A stretch of DNA of 64,000 nt from contig JAHDKI010000008.1 of assembly GCA_018436925.1 (NCBI GenBank), positions 1 through 64,000 on the forward strand, in the 5' to 3' direction. The notes under the pieces were generated by a model. It worked only from the letters and a program-made list of their open reading frames with translations, was not told the origin of the DNA and ran no database searches. The translations under genes were made by a program, and so were the position numbers. Position 1 is the first letter of the stretch; every line of letters starts with the position of its first letter. Source of the stretch: Syntrophaceae bacterium. Lineage in GTDB: Bacteria > Desulfobacterota > Syntrophia > Syntrophales > Smithellaceae. Positions 1 to 9,498 of this stretch are shown here, one piece after another.

Positions 1-17
1 AAGCGATCAAGAAGTCC

Positions 18-263
18 ATGATGTCCCGACCTCTGAGAATAGAATATCCGGATGCGTTATATCACGTGACCGCACGAGGAAATGCGAAGAACGATATCTT
101 TCATTCGGATTTCGACCGGGAAGTATTCTTGAAGATATTTTTAGGCGTTGTTCGGATGAGACATAGGGGATGCCCGAAGAATTCTAAGTTTCCAGTGGTT
201 GCTCATGGAGATGCAGGCATGGATAGGAAAGAAGCAATAGAGGAAGCCGAAGATAGGGATTAA
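18..263 (+). pseudogene. REP-associated tyrosine (Y1) transposase, N-terminal fragment
   Basis: The first ~45 residues (SRPLRIEYPDALYHVTARGN) match the N-terminus of REP-associated Y1 transposases (RAYTs). After GVV at residue ~45 the sequence stops resembling the family: the catalytic HxH segment and the Tyr helix are missing and a stop follows at residue 82. RAYTs are usually 150-320 residues. It is a decayed fragment, followed two bases later by a second Y1 fragment of a different subfamily. The gene may have begun upstream; either ATG at 18 or 21 could be the start. Confidence 0.7.
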
Positions 264-265
264 CG

Positions 266-567
266 ATGCCGAGATCAGCAAGACTTGATGCACCCGGTGG
301 ATTGCACCATATCATTATTCGGGGGATGGAGAGAAAAACCATTTTCCGTGATGATGAAGACAGGGAAGATTTTCCGAGCCGTCTTGACAGGCTGTTGTCG
401 TCGACAAAGACGTCATGCTTTGCCTGGGCGTTTATGCCGAATCACGCTCATTTTTTTTTCCGGACCGGCAGCACACCGATTGCAAAGTTGATAAGCCGGC
501 TTCTAACGGGCTATGCCGTTATTTCAATTTCAGACACAAGCGTAGCGGCAGATACCGTGCGTTGAGT
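266..567 (+). pseudogene. Second Y1 transposase fragment, frameshifted
   Basis: The reading frame begins MPRSARLDAPGGLHHIIIRG and contains the catalytic HUH segment as MPNHAHFFF, so it is a Y1-type transposase of the other common subfamily. The frame breaks after LLTGYAV near position 519. Shifting by +1 recovers YFNFRHKRSGRYR, which matches the expected FNRRHKRxGHLFQ region, then stops at 565-567. The Tyr helix and C-terminal part are lost. I infer an inactive remnant. Together with the preceding fragment it marks an old insertion site. Confidence 0.75.
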
Positions 568-586
568 TGATGCCGTGCCGTCGGGC

Positions 587-1399
587 TCACTCCAGAGCGG
601 AATTCATGATTCTGCGGGTTCGCTCCATGAGCTCCGTCAGGTTCTCTTCTGAATAATTTTTGACGGGGACCGGCGGATGAATGGTCAGCGTCACGCTGCC
701 GGGTTTCAGGTCGATGCCGCCTTTGGGCAGGACTTTCCGTGTGCCGGAAATGGTGACGGGCACGATGGGCAACCCCAGATCCAGCGCCATCTTGAAGGCG
801 CCTTTTTTGAAAGGCTTCAGGATGCCGTCGGTGCTGCGCGAGCCTTCCGGGAAAAAGACGACGGAGGTTCCGTTGACGATTTTCGCTTTGGCCGCGTTGA
901 TCGTTTCCACGGCCTGTTTTGTATCGGAGCGGTCAATGAAAATATGGCCGAGCATTTTGCATGCGGGGCCGAGAACCGGAACCTTTTCCAGTTCTTTTTT
1001 CATGACCCACTTAAAATCGACGCCCAGCCAGCCGTACAGAACGTAGATGTCGTAAAAGCTCTGGTGATTGGCGGTGATCACGTAAGAGGTTTGCGGCTTC
1101 ATATTGTCGGCGCCCAGAACGGTGACGGTCATGGGGGTGAAAAAGCTGTTCAGCCGCGCCCAGATCACGCCGCAATAACTGCCCGCACGCGGATTGACCA
1201 GGATCGAGACGAGCATCGCCAGAATGCCCAGAATAAATGTGGAGACGGCCAAAAGCGGAAGAATCACTAGCCATTTATAGGGCTGGTAGACGGCGCGCAA
1301 AATGGCGCCTTCGTTTTTTTCAGCCAGCCCTTTTAAGTTGTTTGAAAATCTTTGCCGGTACTCCTCCACAAAATCCTTGGCTGCGTTTCCCAATCCCAT
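587..1399 (-). CDS. 1-acyl-sn-glycerol-3-phosphate acyltransferase (PlsC family)
   Basis: This 270-residue protein of the LPLAT family transfers an acyl group to lysophosphatidic acid in phospholipid synthesis at the inner membrane. An N-terminal hydrophobic stretch (about residues 43-68) anchors it. The catalytic NHxxxxD motif is present as NHQSFYD, and the substrate motif FPEGSRS lies about 70 residues later. The ATG is preceded by a GAGGGGG Shine-Dalgarno sequence. It has no operon partner: the next gene is a DNA-binding protein on the same strand. The family is certain; the exact lysophospholipid substrate is not. Confidence 0.9.
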   Translation of the reverse strand: MGLGNAAKDFVEEYRQRFSNNLKGLAEKNEGAILRAVYQPYKWLVILPLLAVSTFILGILAMLVSILVNPRAGSYCGVIWARLNSFFTPMTVTVLGADNMKPQTSYVITANHQSFYDIYVLYGWLGVDFKWVMKKELEKVPVLGPACKMLGHIFIDRSDTKQAVETINAAKAKIVNGTSVVFFPEGSRSTDGILKPFKKGAFKMALDLGLPIVPVTISGTRKVLPKGGIDLKPGSVTLTIHPPVPVKNYSEENLTELMERTRRIMNSALE

Positions 1400-1451
1400 A
1401 TCGTTCCCCCTCGCTGAACATGATTTGATGGTCGGTTTGAAGAAATCCCGG

Positions 1452-1940
1452 CTAAAGCTTATCCTTCACCTCGCGCCAAAACAACTCAACGCCTTCCTTC
1501 CAGCCCTTGATATACTTTTCGGAAAAAACGCTGAAGCGCTCCTGCGCGTCGCGACCGGACGCGGTGATCCGTCTTTTATATTTTTTGAACATCTCGGAAA
1601 AATACATTCCCAGTTCCGTGTCCCGGTCGGGGTTTTGCGGCGGAATCCAGGACAGGGCGTATTGAAGCTCATCGTAGTGGGCGGTTTTGCACCAATCGAG
1701 GCCGTCTTTTTTCCCCCATTCCGCGATATTGGATTCGAGGTCGTTTTTTTCTTTTTTCAGCCGCGCCACGATGGATGAAAGATCGATCTCGCTGCGCACT
1801 TTGGAGGTCCAGGCTTCTTTTTTCAGGATCATGCCGGACACGGCGCTTTGAAAGACTTGTGAAAAGTTCAGGGAGGATTTCCAGTCCTTCATTTTTTCGT
1901 AGAGTTCATCCGGAACGCTGAGGGTGATTTTTTTAGCCAT
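1452..1940 (-). CDS. Ribbon-helix-helix N-terminal protein of unknown function
   Basis: A 162-residue protein begins MAKKITLSVPDELYEKMKDW, a typical ribbon-helix-helix DNA-binding start like antitoxin or CopG repressors. The rest is a charged, helical region with no family I recognise, about 110 residues longer than a plain antitoxin. An upstream in-frame ATG at 1988 exists, but the family-like N-terminus starts at 1940. No toxin gene sits beside it, so a toxin-antitoxin role is not supported. It could be a stand-alone regulator. Confidence 0.6.
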   Translation of the reverse strand: MAKKITLSVPDELYEKMKDWKSSLNFSQVFQSAVSGMILKKEAWTSKVRSEIDLSSIVARLKKEKNDLESNIAEWGKKDGLDWCKTAHYDELQYALSWIPPQNPDRDTELGMYFSEMFKKYKRRITASGRDAQERFSVFSEKYIKGWKEGVELFWREVKDKL

Positions 1941-2094
1941 GCCAATACCTACTATGTGTGGAAATACATACTGATTGAAGTGATACATACTTTATCTTGA
2001 AAGCGGTGTCAATACGCAAGATGCGGGCGGAACCGGGGGGAGGGCTGTCGCTGATTCTTCGTAATATTGCGATGACCGGCGGATGACGTCCGGC

Positions 2095-3201
2095 TTAAAG
2101 AATCGTGCGTCTTCCGTTGTATTTTTCCGTATCGTAATATTTGGCCACGTCCACCAGATTCAGTTTGTTGACGACTTCCTTAAGCGGAACTCCTGTGATT
2201 TCTCCGCGCGACAAGGAAACCATGCGGCCGAAATCTTCGTTGACAATCATGTCGACGGCGGCGATGCCGAACCAGCGCGCCATGAGCCGGTCGCGGGCGG
2301 ACGGCGACCCGCCCCGCTGCAGGTGGCTTAAAATCAGATGGCGGGCTTCAAAGCCGGTTTTCTTTTGAATTTCAGAGGCAACGAAAGCGGCGATGCCGCC
2401 TAAGGATTCGTGGCCGAAATCGTCCAGTCTTTGGTCTTTGACGAATTCGCTGCCGCCTTCGGGTTTGGCCGCCTCGGCGGTGACGATGATCGAGTAGTTG
2501 ACTTCGCGGCCGTGGCGTCGGCGCAACAAGTCGCAAATCCGTTCCATGTTGAACGGATGCTCCGGAATCAAAATGATGTAAGCGCCGCTGCACTCGCCGC
2601 CGGAGAGCGCCAGCCATCCGGCGTGCCGTCCCATCGTTTCGACGACGAAGATGCGGCCGTGGGAACCGGCGGTCGTCCGCAGGCGGTCGATTTCCTCCAT
2701 GATGACGTTGACGGCTGTGTCGAAGCCCAGCGAGTAGTCTGTGCCCATCAGATCATTGTCGATGGTTTTGGGAATGCCCACGGTTTTGATTCCCAACCGG
2801 TGCAGCTTATAGGCGACTCCGAGCGTGTCTTCGCCGCCGATGACCACCAGCGCATCGAGCTTCAGTTTTTTGATATTGTCGAGCACTTTGGCCGAGCGGT
2901 CGTTTTGCGGATTGAACGGATTGGTCCGTGAGGTGCCCAGGTTGGTTCCTCCATAGCGGTCCCAGGTTCGCACCGCCTCTTCGTCCAGAGGTTTGATGTA
3001 TTTTTTCAGACTTTTCGGATCCGCCGGATCGACCTCGACAAGTCCTTTCCATCCTTCGGCGATGCCGGCCACTTCGAACGTCAACGAGCGATTTTCAGGG
3101 TGCCGGGATTCCAGAGCGCTTTTGGTGACCCACTTGATGGCGCCGTTCAACCCCGGGCAGTCTCCTCCGCCTGTCAGGATCCCGATTTTCATTTTCATCA
3201 T
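2095..3201 (-). CDS. pfp: 6-phosphofructokinase, probably PPi-dependent type
   Basis: The protein is a 368-residue member of the PfkA superfamily, phosphorylating fructose 6-phosphate at C1. GILTGGGDCPGLNGAI is the N-terminal phosphate-binding loop, PKTIDND carries the catalytic Asp, and METMGRHAGW-like sequence (ETMGRHAGW) binds substrate. At the donor site it has GGEDT rather than GGDGS, and PKTIDND rather than PGTIDND. Asp and Lys at these two places are what distinguish PPi-dependent (Amycolatopsis-type) enzymes from ATP-dependent ones. It is the last gene of the trehalose operon, 11 nt after otsB, with an AAGGAGG ribosome site. Donor specificity is inferred from these residues only. Confidence 0.85.
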   Translation of the reverse strand: MMKMKIGILTGGGDCPGLNGAIKWVTKSALESRHPENRSLTFEVAGIAEGWKGLVEVDPADPKSLKKYIKPLDEEAVRTWDRYGGTNLGTSRTNPFNPQNDRSAKVLDNIKKLKLDALVVIGGEDTLGVAYKLHRLGIKTVGIPKTIDNDLMGTDYSLGFDTAVNVIMEEIDRLRTTAGSHGRIFVVETMGRHAGWLALSGGECSGAYIILIPEHPFNMERICDLLRRRHGREVNYSIIVTAEAAKPEGGSEFVKDQRLDDFGHESLGGIAAFVASEIQKKTGFEARHLILSHLQRGGSPSARDRLMARWFGIAAVDMIVNEDFGRMVSLSRGEITGVPLKEVVNKLNLVDVAKYYDTEKYNGRRTIL

Positions 3202-3212
3202 GATGCCCCTCC

Positions 3213-3992
3213 TTATGATTTTTCAAGGATCGCCTTCACGGTCCGCAGAAGTTTGGCGACTTCGTGCTGGCCGTGCAGATAAAACGCCGCCCGGCTGTCG
3301 GCGGCTTCTCCCACGCGGATCGAGAAAATTGTATTCCGCTCCAGGCGAAACACACGTTCGTCCGTATCGTCGTCGCCTGCGAACAACGCTTTTTTAAACT
3401 TTTCCTTTTCCATCAAGATCCCGAGCGCCGCTCCCTTATCCGGCGCGCCTTTCGGGATGAGATTTTCAATGAACTTGCCGGAGATCCGCACCGGCTTGGG
3501 GGTCAGCCGGTCCATCGCCTGGAGAATTATGTCGTGCGCCGCCGGGATATTGACGGCGCGCCGATAATGAATCGACAGCGTCGCTCCCTTATTTTCGATT
3601 TCGACGCCTTCGGGGTACTCCGGACCCATCAACTCGCTCAACTGATTTTGCCAGCTTTGCGCAAAGCGCACGAATTGATTTTCGCGCAAATCCCATCCCG
3701 GAAGCCCTTCGGCGCCGTGATTGCCGATCAGATAGCGCGGGGTGGCCGGCAGATGCGAAAGCGCGTCATACCGGGAGCGACCGGTAATAACGGCGACGGG
3801 CGCGCGGGCGGCGAGCGCGATGAAGGCTTTTTGGATATCGGCGGGAATCCCGATGGTCGCGGGATCCGGGACAATCGGCGCCAGTGTGCCGTCGAGATCG
3901 AAGGCCAAAAGGGTTTGGCCGTCGACAAAAGCGGCCAGTTGGGCCAAAGCGTCGCGATCAAACAGATAGGCGGGATACAGGGCGTCGGTCAT
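3213..3992 (-). CDS. otsB: Trehalose-6-phosphate phosphatase
   Basis: This 259-residue HAD-superfamily phosphatase removes the phosphate from trehalose 6-phosphate. The nucleophile motif LLAFDLDGTLAP is near residues 28-39, AVITGRS is the second motif, and FAGDDDTDE near the C-terminus supplies the Mg-binding acids. The length is usual for OtsB. Its ATG overlaps the TGA of otsA by four bases (ATGA, 3989-3992), which implies translational coupling of the two enzymes of the same pathway. Confidence 0.95.
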   Translation of the reverse strand: MTDALYPAYLFDRDALAQLAAFVDGQTLLAFDLDGTLAPIVPDPATIGIPADIQKAFIALAARAPVAVITGRSRYDALSHLPATPRYLIGNHGAEGLPGWDLRENQFVRFAQSWQNQLSELMGPEYPEGVEIENKGATLSIHYRRAVNIPAAHDIILQAMDRLTPKPVRISGKFIENLIPKGAPDKGAALGILMEKEKFKKALFAGDDDTDERVFRLERNTIFSIRVGEAADSRAAFYLHGQHEVAKLLRTVKAILEKS

Positions 3993-6250
3993 GCTCCGCC
4001 TCCGATTCGCGCTTCGAGTTTTTGCCTTTGCCGGATCTGAGCGGCGTCCAGAAGCATTCTTGCCGCCCAGCGGTAAACGTTGAAATTCTGGACCATGGAA
4101 CGCATGGAGCGCATGCGCTGCTGCTGTTCAAAATCCGGCATGGTGAGCGCCGAGTAAAGCGCCTCGGCCGTCTGTTCGATGTGGTATGGATTGACGATCA
4201 GCGCTTCGTAGAGCTCATGGGCCGCTCCCGTAAACCGGCTCAACACAAGCGCCCCCCGTTCGTCGTCGCGAGCGGCAATGAATTCCTTGGCGACCAGATT
4301 CATGCCGTCATGAAGACTCGTCACCATGCAAACGTCGGCGGCGCGATAAAAGCGGTTGACGTCCTCGGGCTGGTGATGCTCGATTTTCAAATGAACGGGC
4401 GTGTATCGATCCGTGCCGAACCGGGCATTGATCTGATCGGCCAGCGTCCGGACTCGCGATTCGAAAGACTGGTACTCTTCAAGCGATGATCGCGACGGCG
4501 CGGCGATCTGAATAAAGCTGAATTTGCCGATCAGATCCGGGTGGACCTCCAGCATTTTTTCAACCGCCCGCAGTCGCTCAAGAATGCCCTTCGTGTAATC
4601 CAGGCGATCCACGCCCAGTCCGATGCGGCATTCCGGAGCGAGAGTAAACGCCTGCCGGATTTGCGCGCGGCAATCCGCAACCGACGGCTGGGTTGTCTGC
4701 CAGGGCGGCGGCCACTGGATGGAAATGGGGTAGGCTTCCACGAGCGTCAGATTGCCGCCGTGCCAGATGGTGGCTGAGGCATGATTGACCCGCGTTTCCA
4801 GATACCGGTCGACGGTTTCCAGAAAATTCTTGCAATGGAATGGGGTGTGAAATCCGAGAATGGTGCTGCCCAGCATGCCCCGCAGAAGCTCCTCCCGCCA
4901 GGGGCAAATGCCGAAGGATTCCGGATTGGGCCACGGAATGTGCCAAAACGTGATGATCGTGGCCTTGGGCAGCGCCGCTCGAAGCATGCCCGGCAAAAGA
5001 GCGAAATGATAGTCCTGGACCAAAACCACCGGATCGTCCCGTCGCGCTTCTTCGGCAACGGCATCGGCAAACCGCTGGTTGACCGTCTTGTAGTGCTCCC
5101 AGTCGCCGGTGCGGAAGATGGGCCGGACGTGAGCAATGTGGCAAAGAGGCCATAATCCTTCATTGGCGAAGCCGTAATAATACCCTTTTTCCTCTTCCGG
5201 GGAGAGCCAGATGCGCCGAAGCGTGTATTCCGGATGGCCGGGAGGCACGGGGATGTGGTTGTTTCCATCCACCATGCCGCGGTCGCCCGAGCCGCTGCCG
5301 TGGGCGATCCAGATGCCCGAACAGGCCCGCACAATCGGTTCAACCGCCGTGACGAGCCCGCTGGCCGGTCTGGAAAACGACATGCCGGATGGTTTTTGTG
5401 TGTGAATGTAGGGTTCGCGGTTTGAAACAACCAGAATTTGCTCGCCCGCCAGCTGCTCGTAAAGCAGTTGGCGAAGCGTACGCGGAGTCCAGGTTATCGT
5501 CAGGTCGTCGGCCATGCGCCGCTCTGCGTCGATGGAGCGCAGCAGCCATCGCAGATCGCCGACCAGCGGCTGCAGCTCGGAGTCGACCGGTTTGGTGAAT
5601 GTTTTAATCAGGCTTTCGCCCCGCAGAAGTGTGCGCATGCCGTTGAGCCAGCCGTGCCAGCTCAGATGGGCCACCAGCACCGTGATGAGAGAGACGACCA
5701 GTCCCAGGACGACAAAGAAAATCACGATGTATTTGCGGGTGTCGGCGCTGCGGCGTTCGACGAAGCTCATGTCGTGGACCAGCACCAGCGCGCCCGCCGG
5801 CATGCCGCCGACGGTCAGCTGTTTGGCGGCCACGTGGACCAGGCCTTGGGGCAGTTGGATCAGCGATTTGCTTTCGTCTTCGGCCGAAAGCGGATAAGCA
5901 CAGCCCAGAGATCTGGGGTACATTGGTGAAGAATACAACAGCTTGCCGTTGAGATCACAATATCCCAGCGCGAAAAGCCGTTCGTCCTGCGTGGCGCCGG
6001 ACAAAAGGGCGTTGATTCTTTTTTTGTTGCCCTGTTCCAGAAGTTCGGCCAGCGGTTCGGAAAGGGTGTTGGCGATGAGATGCGAACGGGTCGCCAGATC
6101 GCGCACCGACCAGCGCAGATTCAGCCGGTCCACCAGCGGCACGACGAGGTACGCCAGCAGCGTCAAGGCGATCATCAGCGGCAGAACGAATCGCAGCGTC
6201 AGACGCAGGGAGCGCAGCGATGTGATTTTCTTTATCGTATGCGCCGTCAT
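3989..6250 (-). CDS. otsA: Trehalose-6-phosphate synthase with N-terminal membrane domain
   Basis: This 753-residue protein is a GT20 glucosyltransferase (from about residue 270) joined to a ~265-residue N-terminal part. The catalytic domain shows the start motif [15 protein letters not shown] (the donor-phosphate Arg and Lys) and [12 protein letters not shown] (nucleotide-sugar Asp and Glu), so it should be active. The N-terminal part has a membrane segment at ~21-40, a predicted extracytoplasmic stretch to ~172, a second membrane segment at ~174-195 and a HAMP-like linker. E. coli OtsA is 474 residues and lacks all this. The layout resembles a sensor module tethering trehalose synthesis to the membrane; what it senses is unknown. 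Confidence 0.92.
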   Translation of the reverse strand: MTAHTIKKITSLRSLRLTLRFVLPLMIALTLLAYLVVPLVDRLNLRWSVRDLATRSHLIANTLSEPLAELLEQGNKKRINALLSGATQDERLFALGYCDLNGKLLYSSPMYPRSLGCAYPLSAEDESKSLIQLPQGLVHVAAKQLTVGGMPAGALVLVHDMSFVERRSADTRKYIVIFFVVLGLVVSLITVLVAHLSWHGWLNGMRTLLRGESLIKTFTKPVDSELQPLVGDLRWLLRSIDAERRMADDLTITWTPRTLRQLLYEQLAGEQILVVSNREPYIHTQKPSGMSFSRPASGLVTAVEPIVRACSGIWIAHGSGSGDRGMVDGNNHIPVPPGHPEYTLRRIWLSPEEEKGYYYGFANEGLWPLCHIAHVRPIFRTGDWEHYKTVNQRFADAVAEEARRDDPVVLVQDYHFALLPGMLRAALPKATIITFWHIPWPNPESFGICPWREELLRGMLGSTILGFHTPFHCKNFLETVDRYLETRVNHASATIWHGGNLTLVEAYPISIQWPPPWQTTQPSVADCRAQIRQAFTLAPECRIGLGVDRLDYTKGILERLRAVEKMLEVHPDLIGKFSFIQIAAPSRSSLEEYQSFESRVRTLADQINARFGTDRYTPVHLKIEHHQPEDVNRFYRAADVCMVTSLHDGMNLVAKEFIAARDDERGALVLSRFTGAAHELYEALIVNPYHIEQTAEALYSALTMPDFEQQQRMRSMRSMVQNFNVYRWAARMLLDAAQIRQRQKLEARIGGGA

Positions 6251-6262
6251 GATGCATCCTTT

Positions 6263-8053
6263 CTAGAAAGCCGTGTCCCATCGGCGGCTCAGACGGATGG
6301 CGGAATTAATAAGCCCCACCATGCTGTAGGTCTGAACGAAATTACCCCAAGGCGCGCCGGTTTGAGGATCGATGTGCTCGGCCAACAGGCCGTGGCGGTT
6401 GCGCCGGGCCAGCAGGTTGGCAAACAAATCGCGCGCCTCTTCCGTGCGGTTTAAGGCGGCCAGAGCATAGATGTACCAGAAGGTGCAGACGACGAAGGCG
6501 TTTTTCGGCACGCCGAAATCGTCGGGTTCAACGTAACGATAGATATAGCTGCCGTTTCGAAGTTCCCTTTCAATGGCCGAGACGGTTGAGGCAAAGCGCG
6601 GATCATCCGCCTGCAAAAATCCGATATCGTGCAGAAGCAGAAGGCTGGCGTCGAGACTTTCGCCTTCAAAAAAAGAGACAAACGATTGCTTCTTATCGTT
6701 CCATGCGCGCTGATGGACAACTTCTGAAATCCGGTCCGCCTTGCTTCTCCAGTATGCGGCGCGGTCCGGAAGGCCCAGATAGAGGGCGATTCTGGCCAGG
6801 CGGTCGCAGGCGGCCCAGCACATGACGCTGGAGAACGTGTGGACGCGCATTGTGTTGCGCGTTTCCCAAGGGCCTGAGTCCGGTGAATCGAAAACGGTGA
6901 TCGCCATTTCACCCAGCGGCTCCAGCCGTGTAAAAAGCGGCAGCCCGCCGCGATGGGCCATTCGCCGGTCGAAAAAAACGTGCGCAACGGCTAAAATGGC
7001 CGATCCGTAAACATCGTGCTGAATTTGCTGGCAGGCCTGATTGCCGATCCGGACGGGTCCCATGCCCTGAAAGCCGGGCAGGCTGTCGATTTCACATTCC
7101 TCCAGGCGTCCCCGTCCATCGATCCCGTAAACCGGCTGGAGGCGCCCGGCCGGCGTTCCGGCCACCACATTGATTAAATAGTTCAAATAGCGCTCCATCG
7201 TGTTGGTCGTGCTCAGACGGTTCAGGGCGTTGACCACGAAGTAGGAATCCCGAAGCCAGCAGTAGCGGTAATCCCAATTGCGGCCCGAATGCGCGGATTC
7301 GGGAATGGAGGTGGTCATGGCCGCGATGATCGCGCCTGTGTCCTGAAAAGTGTTGAGTTTGAGTGTGATGGCCGCGCGAATGACCTCGTCTTGCCATTCG
7401 AAAGGAATGGACAGATCCCGAACCCAGTCTCGCCAGCTGTGCAGCGTTTCCTCTAAGAAACGGTGGGAAAGCTCACCGACGGCGTCGGGGATGGTTTCGT
7501 CGGGTCCGAAAATGAGCGTGGCGGTTGTTTCCAGGAAAAACGGCAGCTCCTGGAGAATCGCCGTCACCGAGATGTCGGTGGTCAGCCTCAAAATCCAGGA
7601 CGGGGCGACATAACGGATGTGGTGGCTGCCGTGCGTGACGGTGCAGCTGGATTTGCCGAACTCGCATACAGGGCGGGTCCGCACGCAGATGCGCGGCGAT
7701 CCGTGAAGGCGGCGGATCCTCCGGACGATCATCACCGGCATGTACATCCGGCCGTACTGGTGGAAGCGGGGGGCAAAGTCTGTGATTTCGACAACCCCGC
7801 CGTGACTGTCGGTAAGCCGGGTTACGAGCACGGCCGTATTGGGCAGATAGGACTGTTTGGCGTCGACCTGATCCAGAAGCTCCACGATGCAGTATCCTGC
7901 GCCCCGGCCGTCTTCATGATCGCGAAGCAGAGAACAGAAAACCGGGTCTCCGTCGAAACGGGGCACACAGCACCAGACCAGTTCACCGCGTTCGTCGATC
8001 AGAGCGCCGATCTGACAATTGCCGATCAAACCAAGGTCCAATGAGTTGTTCAT
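6263..8053 (-). CDS. Glycoside hydrolase family 15 (trehalase or glucoamylase type)
   Basis: The protein is 596 residues, with an N-terminal beta domain beginning NNSLDLGLIGNCQIGALID and a C-terminal (alpha/alpha)6 barrel. The family signature GRNWDYRYCWLRDSYF and the late catalytic-base region LLAEHIDPQTG are both present. No signal peptide is seen, so it should act in the cytoplasm. GH15 proteins next to otsAB are often trehalases or alpha-glucosidases; here the stop is 12 nt before otsA and the gene follows a glucose-type kinase, which favours intracellular trehalose or maltodextrin breakdown. Exact substrate is inferred from context. Confidence 0.88.
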   Translation of the reverse strand: MNNSLDLGLIGNCQIGALIDERGELVWCCVPRFDGDPVFCSLLRDHEDGRGAGYCIVELLDQVDAKQSYLPNTAVLVTRLTDSHGGVVEITDFAPRFHQYGRMYMPVMIVRRIRRLHGSPRICVRTRPVCEFGKSSCTVTHGSHHIRYVAPSWILRLTTDISVTAILQELPFFLETTATLIFGPDETIPDAVGELSHRFLEETLHSWRDWVRDLSIPFEWQDEVIRAAITLKLNTFQDTGAIIAAMTTSIPESAHSGRNWDYRYCWLRDSYFVVNALNRLSTTNTMERYLNYLINVVAGTPAGRLQPVYGIDGRGRLEECEIDSLPGFQGMGPVRIGNQACQQIQHDVYGSAILAVAHVFFDRRMAHRGGLPLFTRLEPLGEMAITVFDSPDSGPWETRNTMRVHTFSSVMCWAACDRLARIALYLGLPDRAAYWRSKADRISEVVHQRAWNDKKQSFVSFFEGESLDASLLLLHDIGFLQADDPRFASTVSAIERELRNGSYIYRYVEPDDFGVPKNAFVVCTFWYIYALAALNRTEEARDLFANLLARRNRHGLLAEHIDPQTGAPWGNFVQTYSMVGLINSAIRLSRRWDTAF

Positions 8054-8079
8054 AACAGGCCTTTCATGAAAGAGGACAC

Positions 8080-9045
8080 TCAGGATTTCAGTTCGTTCCA
8101 GATCAGCGCCGATGCGCCCAAAACGGCGCCTGTCCCGGCGGGCAATCCGGAGGGCGCAATTTTCACCGTGCCGCGATAGACGCTGAATAAAAATTCATCC
8201 AGGTAGCGGGCGGTGGGATCGATCAGCAGATCGCCCGCCGAGGCCAGGCCTCCGGTTAGAAAAATGGCTTCCGGGCTGATATGGGCGACGGCGTCAGCCA
8301 GCTTCATCCCCAGAATGCGCGCTGTCTGATCGAAGGCCGAAAGGGCGATCGCATCGCCTTTCGAAGCCAGCTCAAAAATTCGTTTTGCGGTGATCTCGAC
8401 GATCTTCAGGGCGCGGAGCCGGCTGGGATCGTTTCTCAGCGCAAGCATCTCCAGCGCGGTTCGGATTAAACCCGAAGCGGAGACATAGGCTTCCAGACAG
8501 CCGCGTTTTCCGCAATGGCACTGCCTGCCTTCGGGATCGACCGTTGTATGGCCGAGTTCTCCGGCAAAGCCGCTTACGCCGTAGTGCAGCCGATCGTTGA
8601 GGACGAGTCCGCATCCCAGACCGGTGCCCAGTGTCACGACCATGAAATCCTTCATGCTCCGGGCGCTGCCGAACATTTTTTCCCCGATGGCCGCCGTACT
8701 GGCATCGTTGGTGAGGGCGATGGGAAGATTGTAATACGCTTGAAGAAGGGACTTCAAGTGCACAACGGCGCCCCACTTCAGATTGACGGGGTTTTCGATG
8801 GTTCCCCGGCGAGGATGCGCATTGGGCGCCCCAAGGCCGATGCCTCGAAGTTGAAATCCTTCCGGCAGCGGTTTGCCGAGAGCATCGATTTGAATTTTGA
8901 GCCGGGAAAGAAAATCCTCCGCCGGCCTGTCCGCCATCGTCGGCATAACCGCCGTTGTCAATATTTTTCCATGACCATCCACGAATCCGAAGGCGGTTTC
9001 CGTTGCGCCGATATCGATTCCTAAAACCATGTCATTGCGCTGCAT
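8080..9045 (-). CDS. ROK-family sugar kinase (probable glucokinase)
   Basis: The protein is 321 residues. LGIDIGATETAFGF is the N-terminal ATP phosphate loop, LGTGLGCGLV the second one, and CHCGKRGCLEAYVS the ROK zinc motif with the ExGH-like region (ELGHTTVD) just before it. It most likely phosphorylates glucose released by the downstream GH15 enzyme. The ATG at 9045 is preferred over upstream non-ATG starts because AGAGG lies six bases before it. It is the first gene of the operon ROK-GH15-otsA-otsB-pfk; the promoter is about 280 nt upstream. Confidence 0.87.
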   Translation of the reverse strand: MQRNDMVLGIDIGATETAFGFVDGHGKILTTAVMPTMADRPAEDFLSRLKIQIDALGKPLPEGFQLRGIGLGAPNAHPRRGTIENPVNLKWGAVVHLKSLLQAYYNLPIALTNDASTAAIGEKMFGSARSMKDFMVVTLGTGLGCGLVLNDRLHYGVSGFAGELGHTTVDPEGRQCHCGKRGCLEAYVSASGLIRTALEMLALRNDPSRLRALKIVEITAKRIFELASKGDAIALSAFDQTARILGMKLADAVAHISPEAIFLTGGLASAGDLLIDPTARYLDEFLFSVYRGTVKIAPSGLPAGTGAVLGASALIWNELKS

Positions 9046-9498
9046 ACACAACCTCTGTTTACCAAGCGGCCCGATATGCGGGACGTTTTCTAATCAGACA
9101 GCGGATTTCCAAAGGCGAAAACGCCTTTTTGCCCTGCTTTGCGGCCGTTGAAAGGGTGGTTTTGTAAAAAACGTTTTCCGTGTTTACCGTCTGCCGGGTT
9201 GTGCCGTCAGTCAGTATGCGTTCGCGGGGGGATTCGAATCAGCGTGTCTTGAGCGATTCCGTTTGCACCAGAAGATTTTGCGGTCCGGCCGGCCTTGCGC
9301 CCTTGAAAGATGGTCTTCTAAACGGTTAAAAGTATAGGCAACGCCGCGCCATCTGTCAATCCTCAAAAATCCGCAAAAAAATAATGCGAAAAATCACGGT
9401 GAAATGGAGGTGCGGTCGGCTTTTTGTGTCCGCGTTGAGAAGATGCGTATCGGCGCGGCGCCCGGGTATTGGTCACCAGGACGTCGTTTGAAGACTCT
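9046..9498. other. Intergenic region with long leader of the trehalose operon
   Basis: No coding region is supported on either strand. It holds the promoter at 9331-9359 (minus) and the ~270-nt leader this implies. I found no recognisable riboswitch in the leader. Confidence 0.6.
9331..9359 (-). promoter_or_regulatory. Sigma70-type promoter of the trehalose/glucose operon
   Basis: On the minus strand TTGACA (9354-9359), a 17-bp spacer and TATACT (9331-9336) form a near-consensus promoter pointing at the ROK kinase gene. The predicted start near 9324 leaves a leader of about 280 nt, long enough for post-transcriptional control. Confidence 0.75.
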
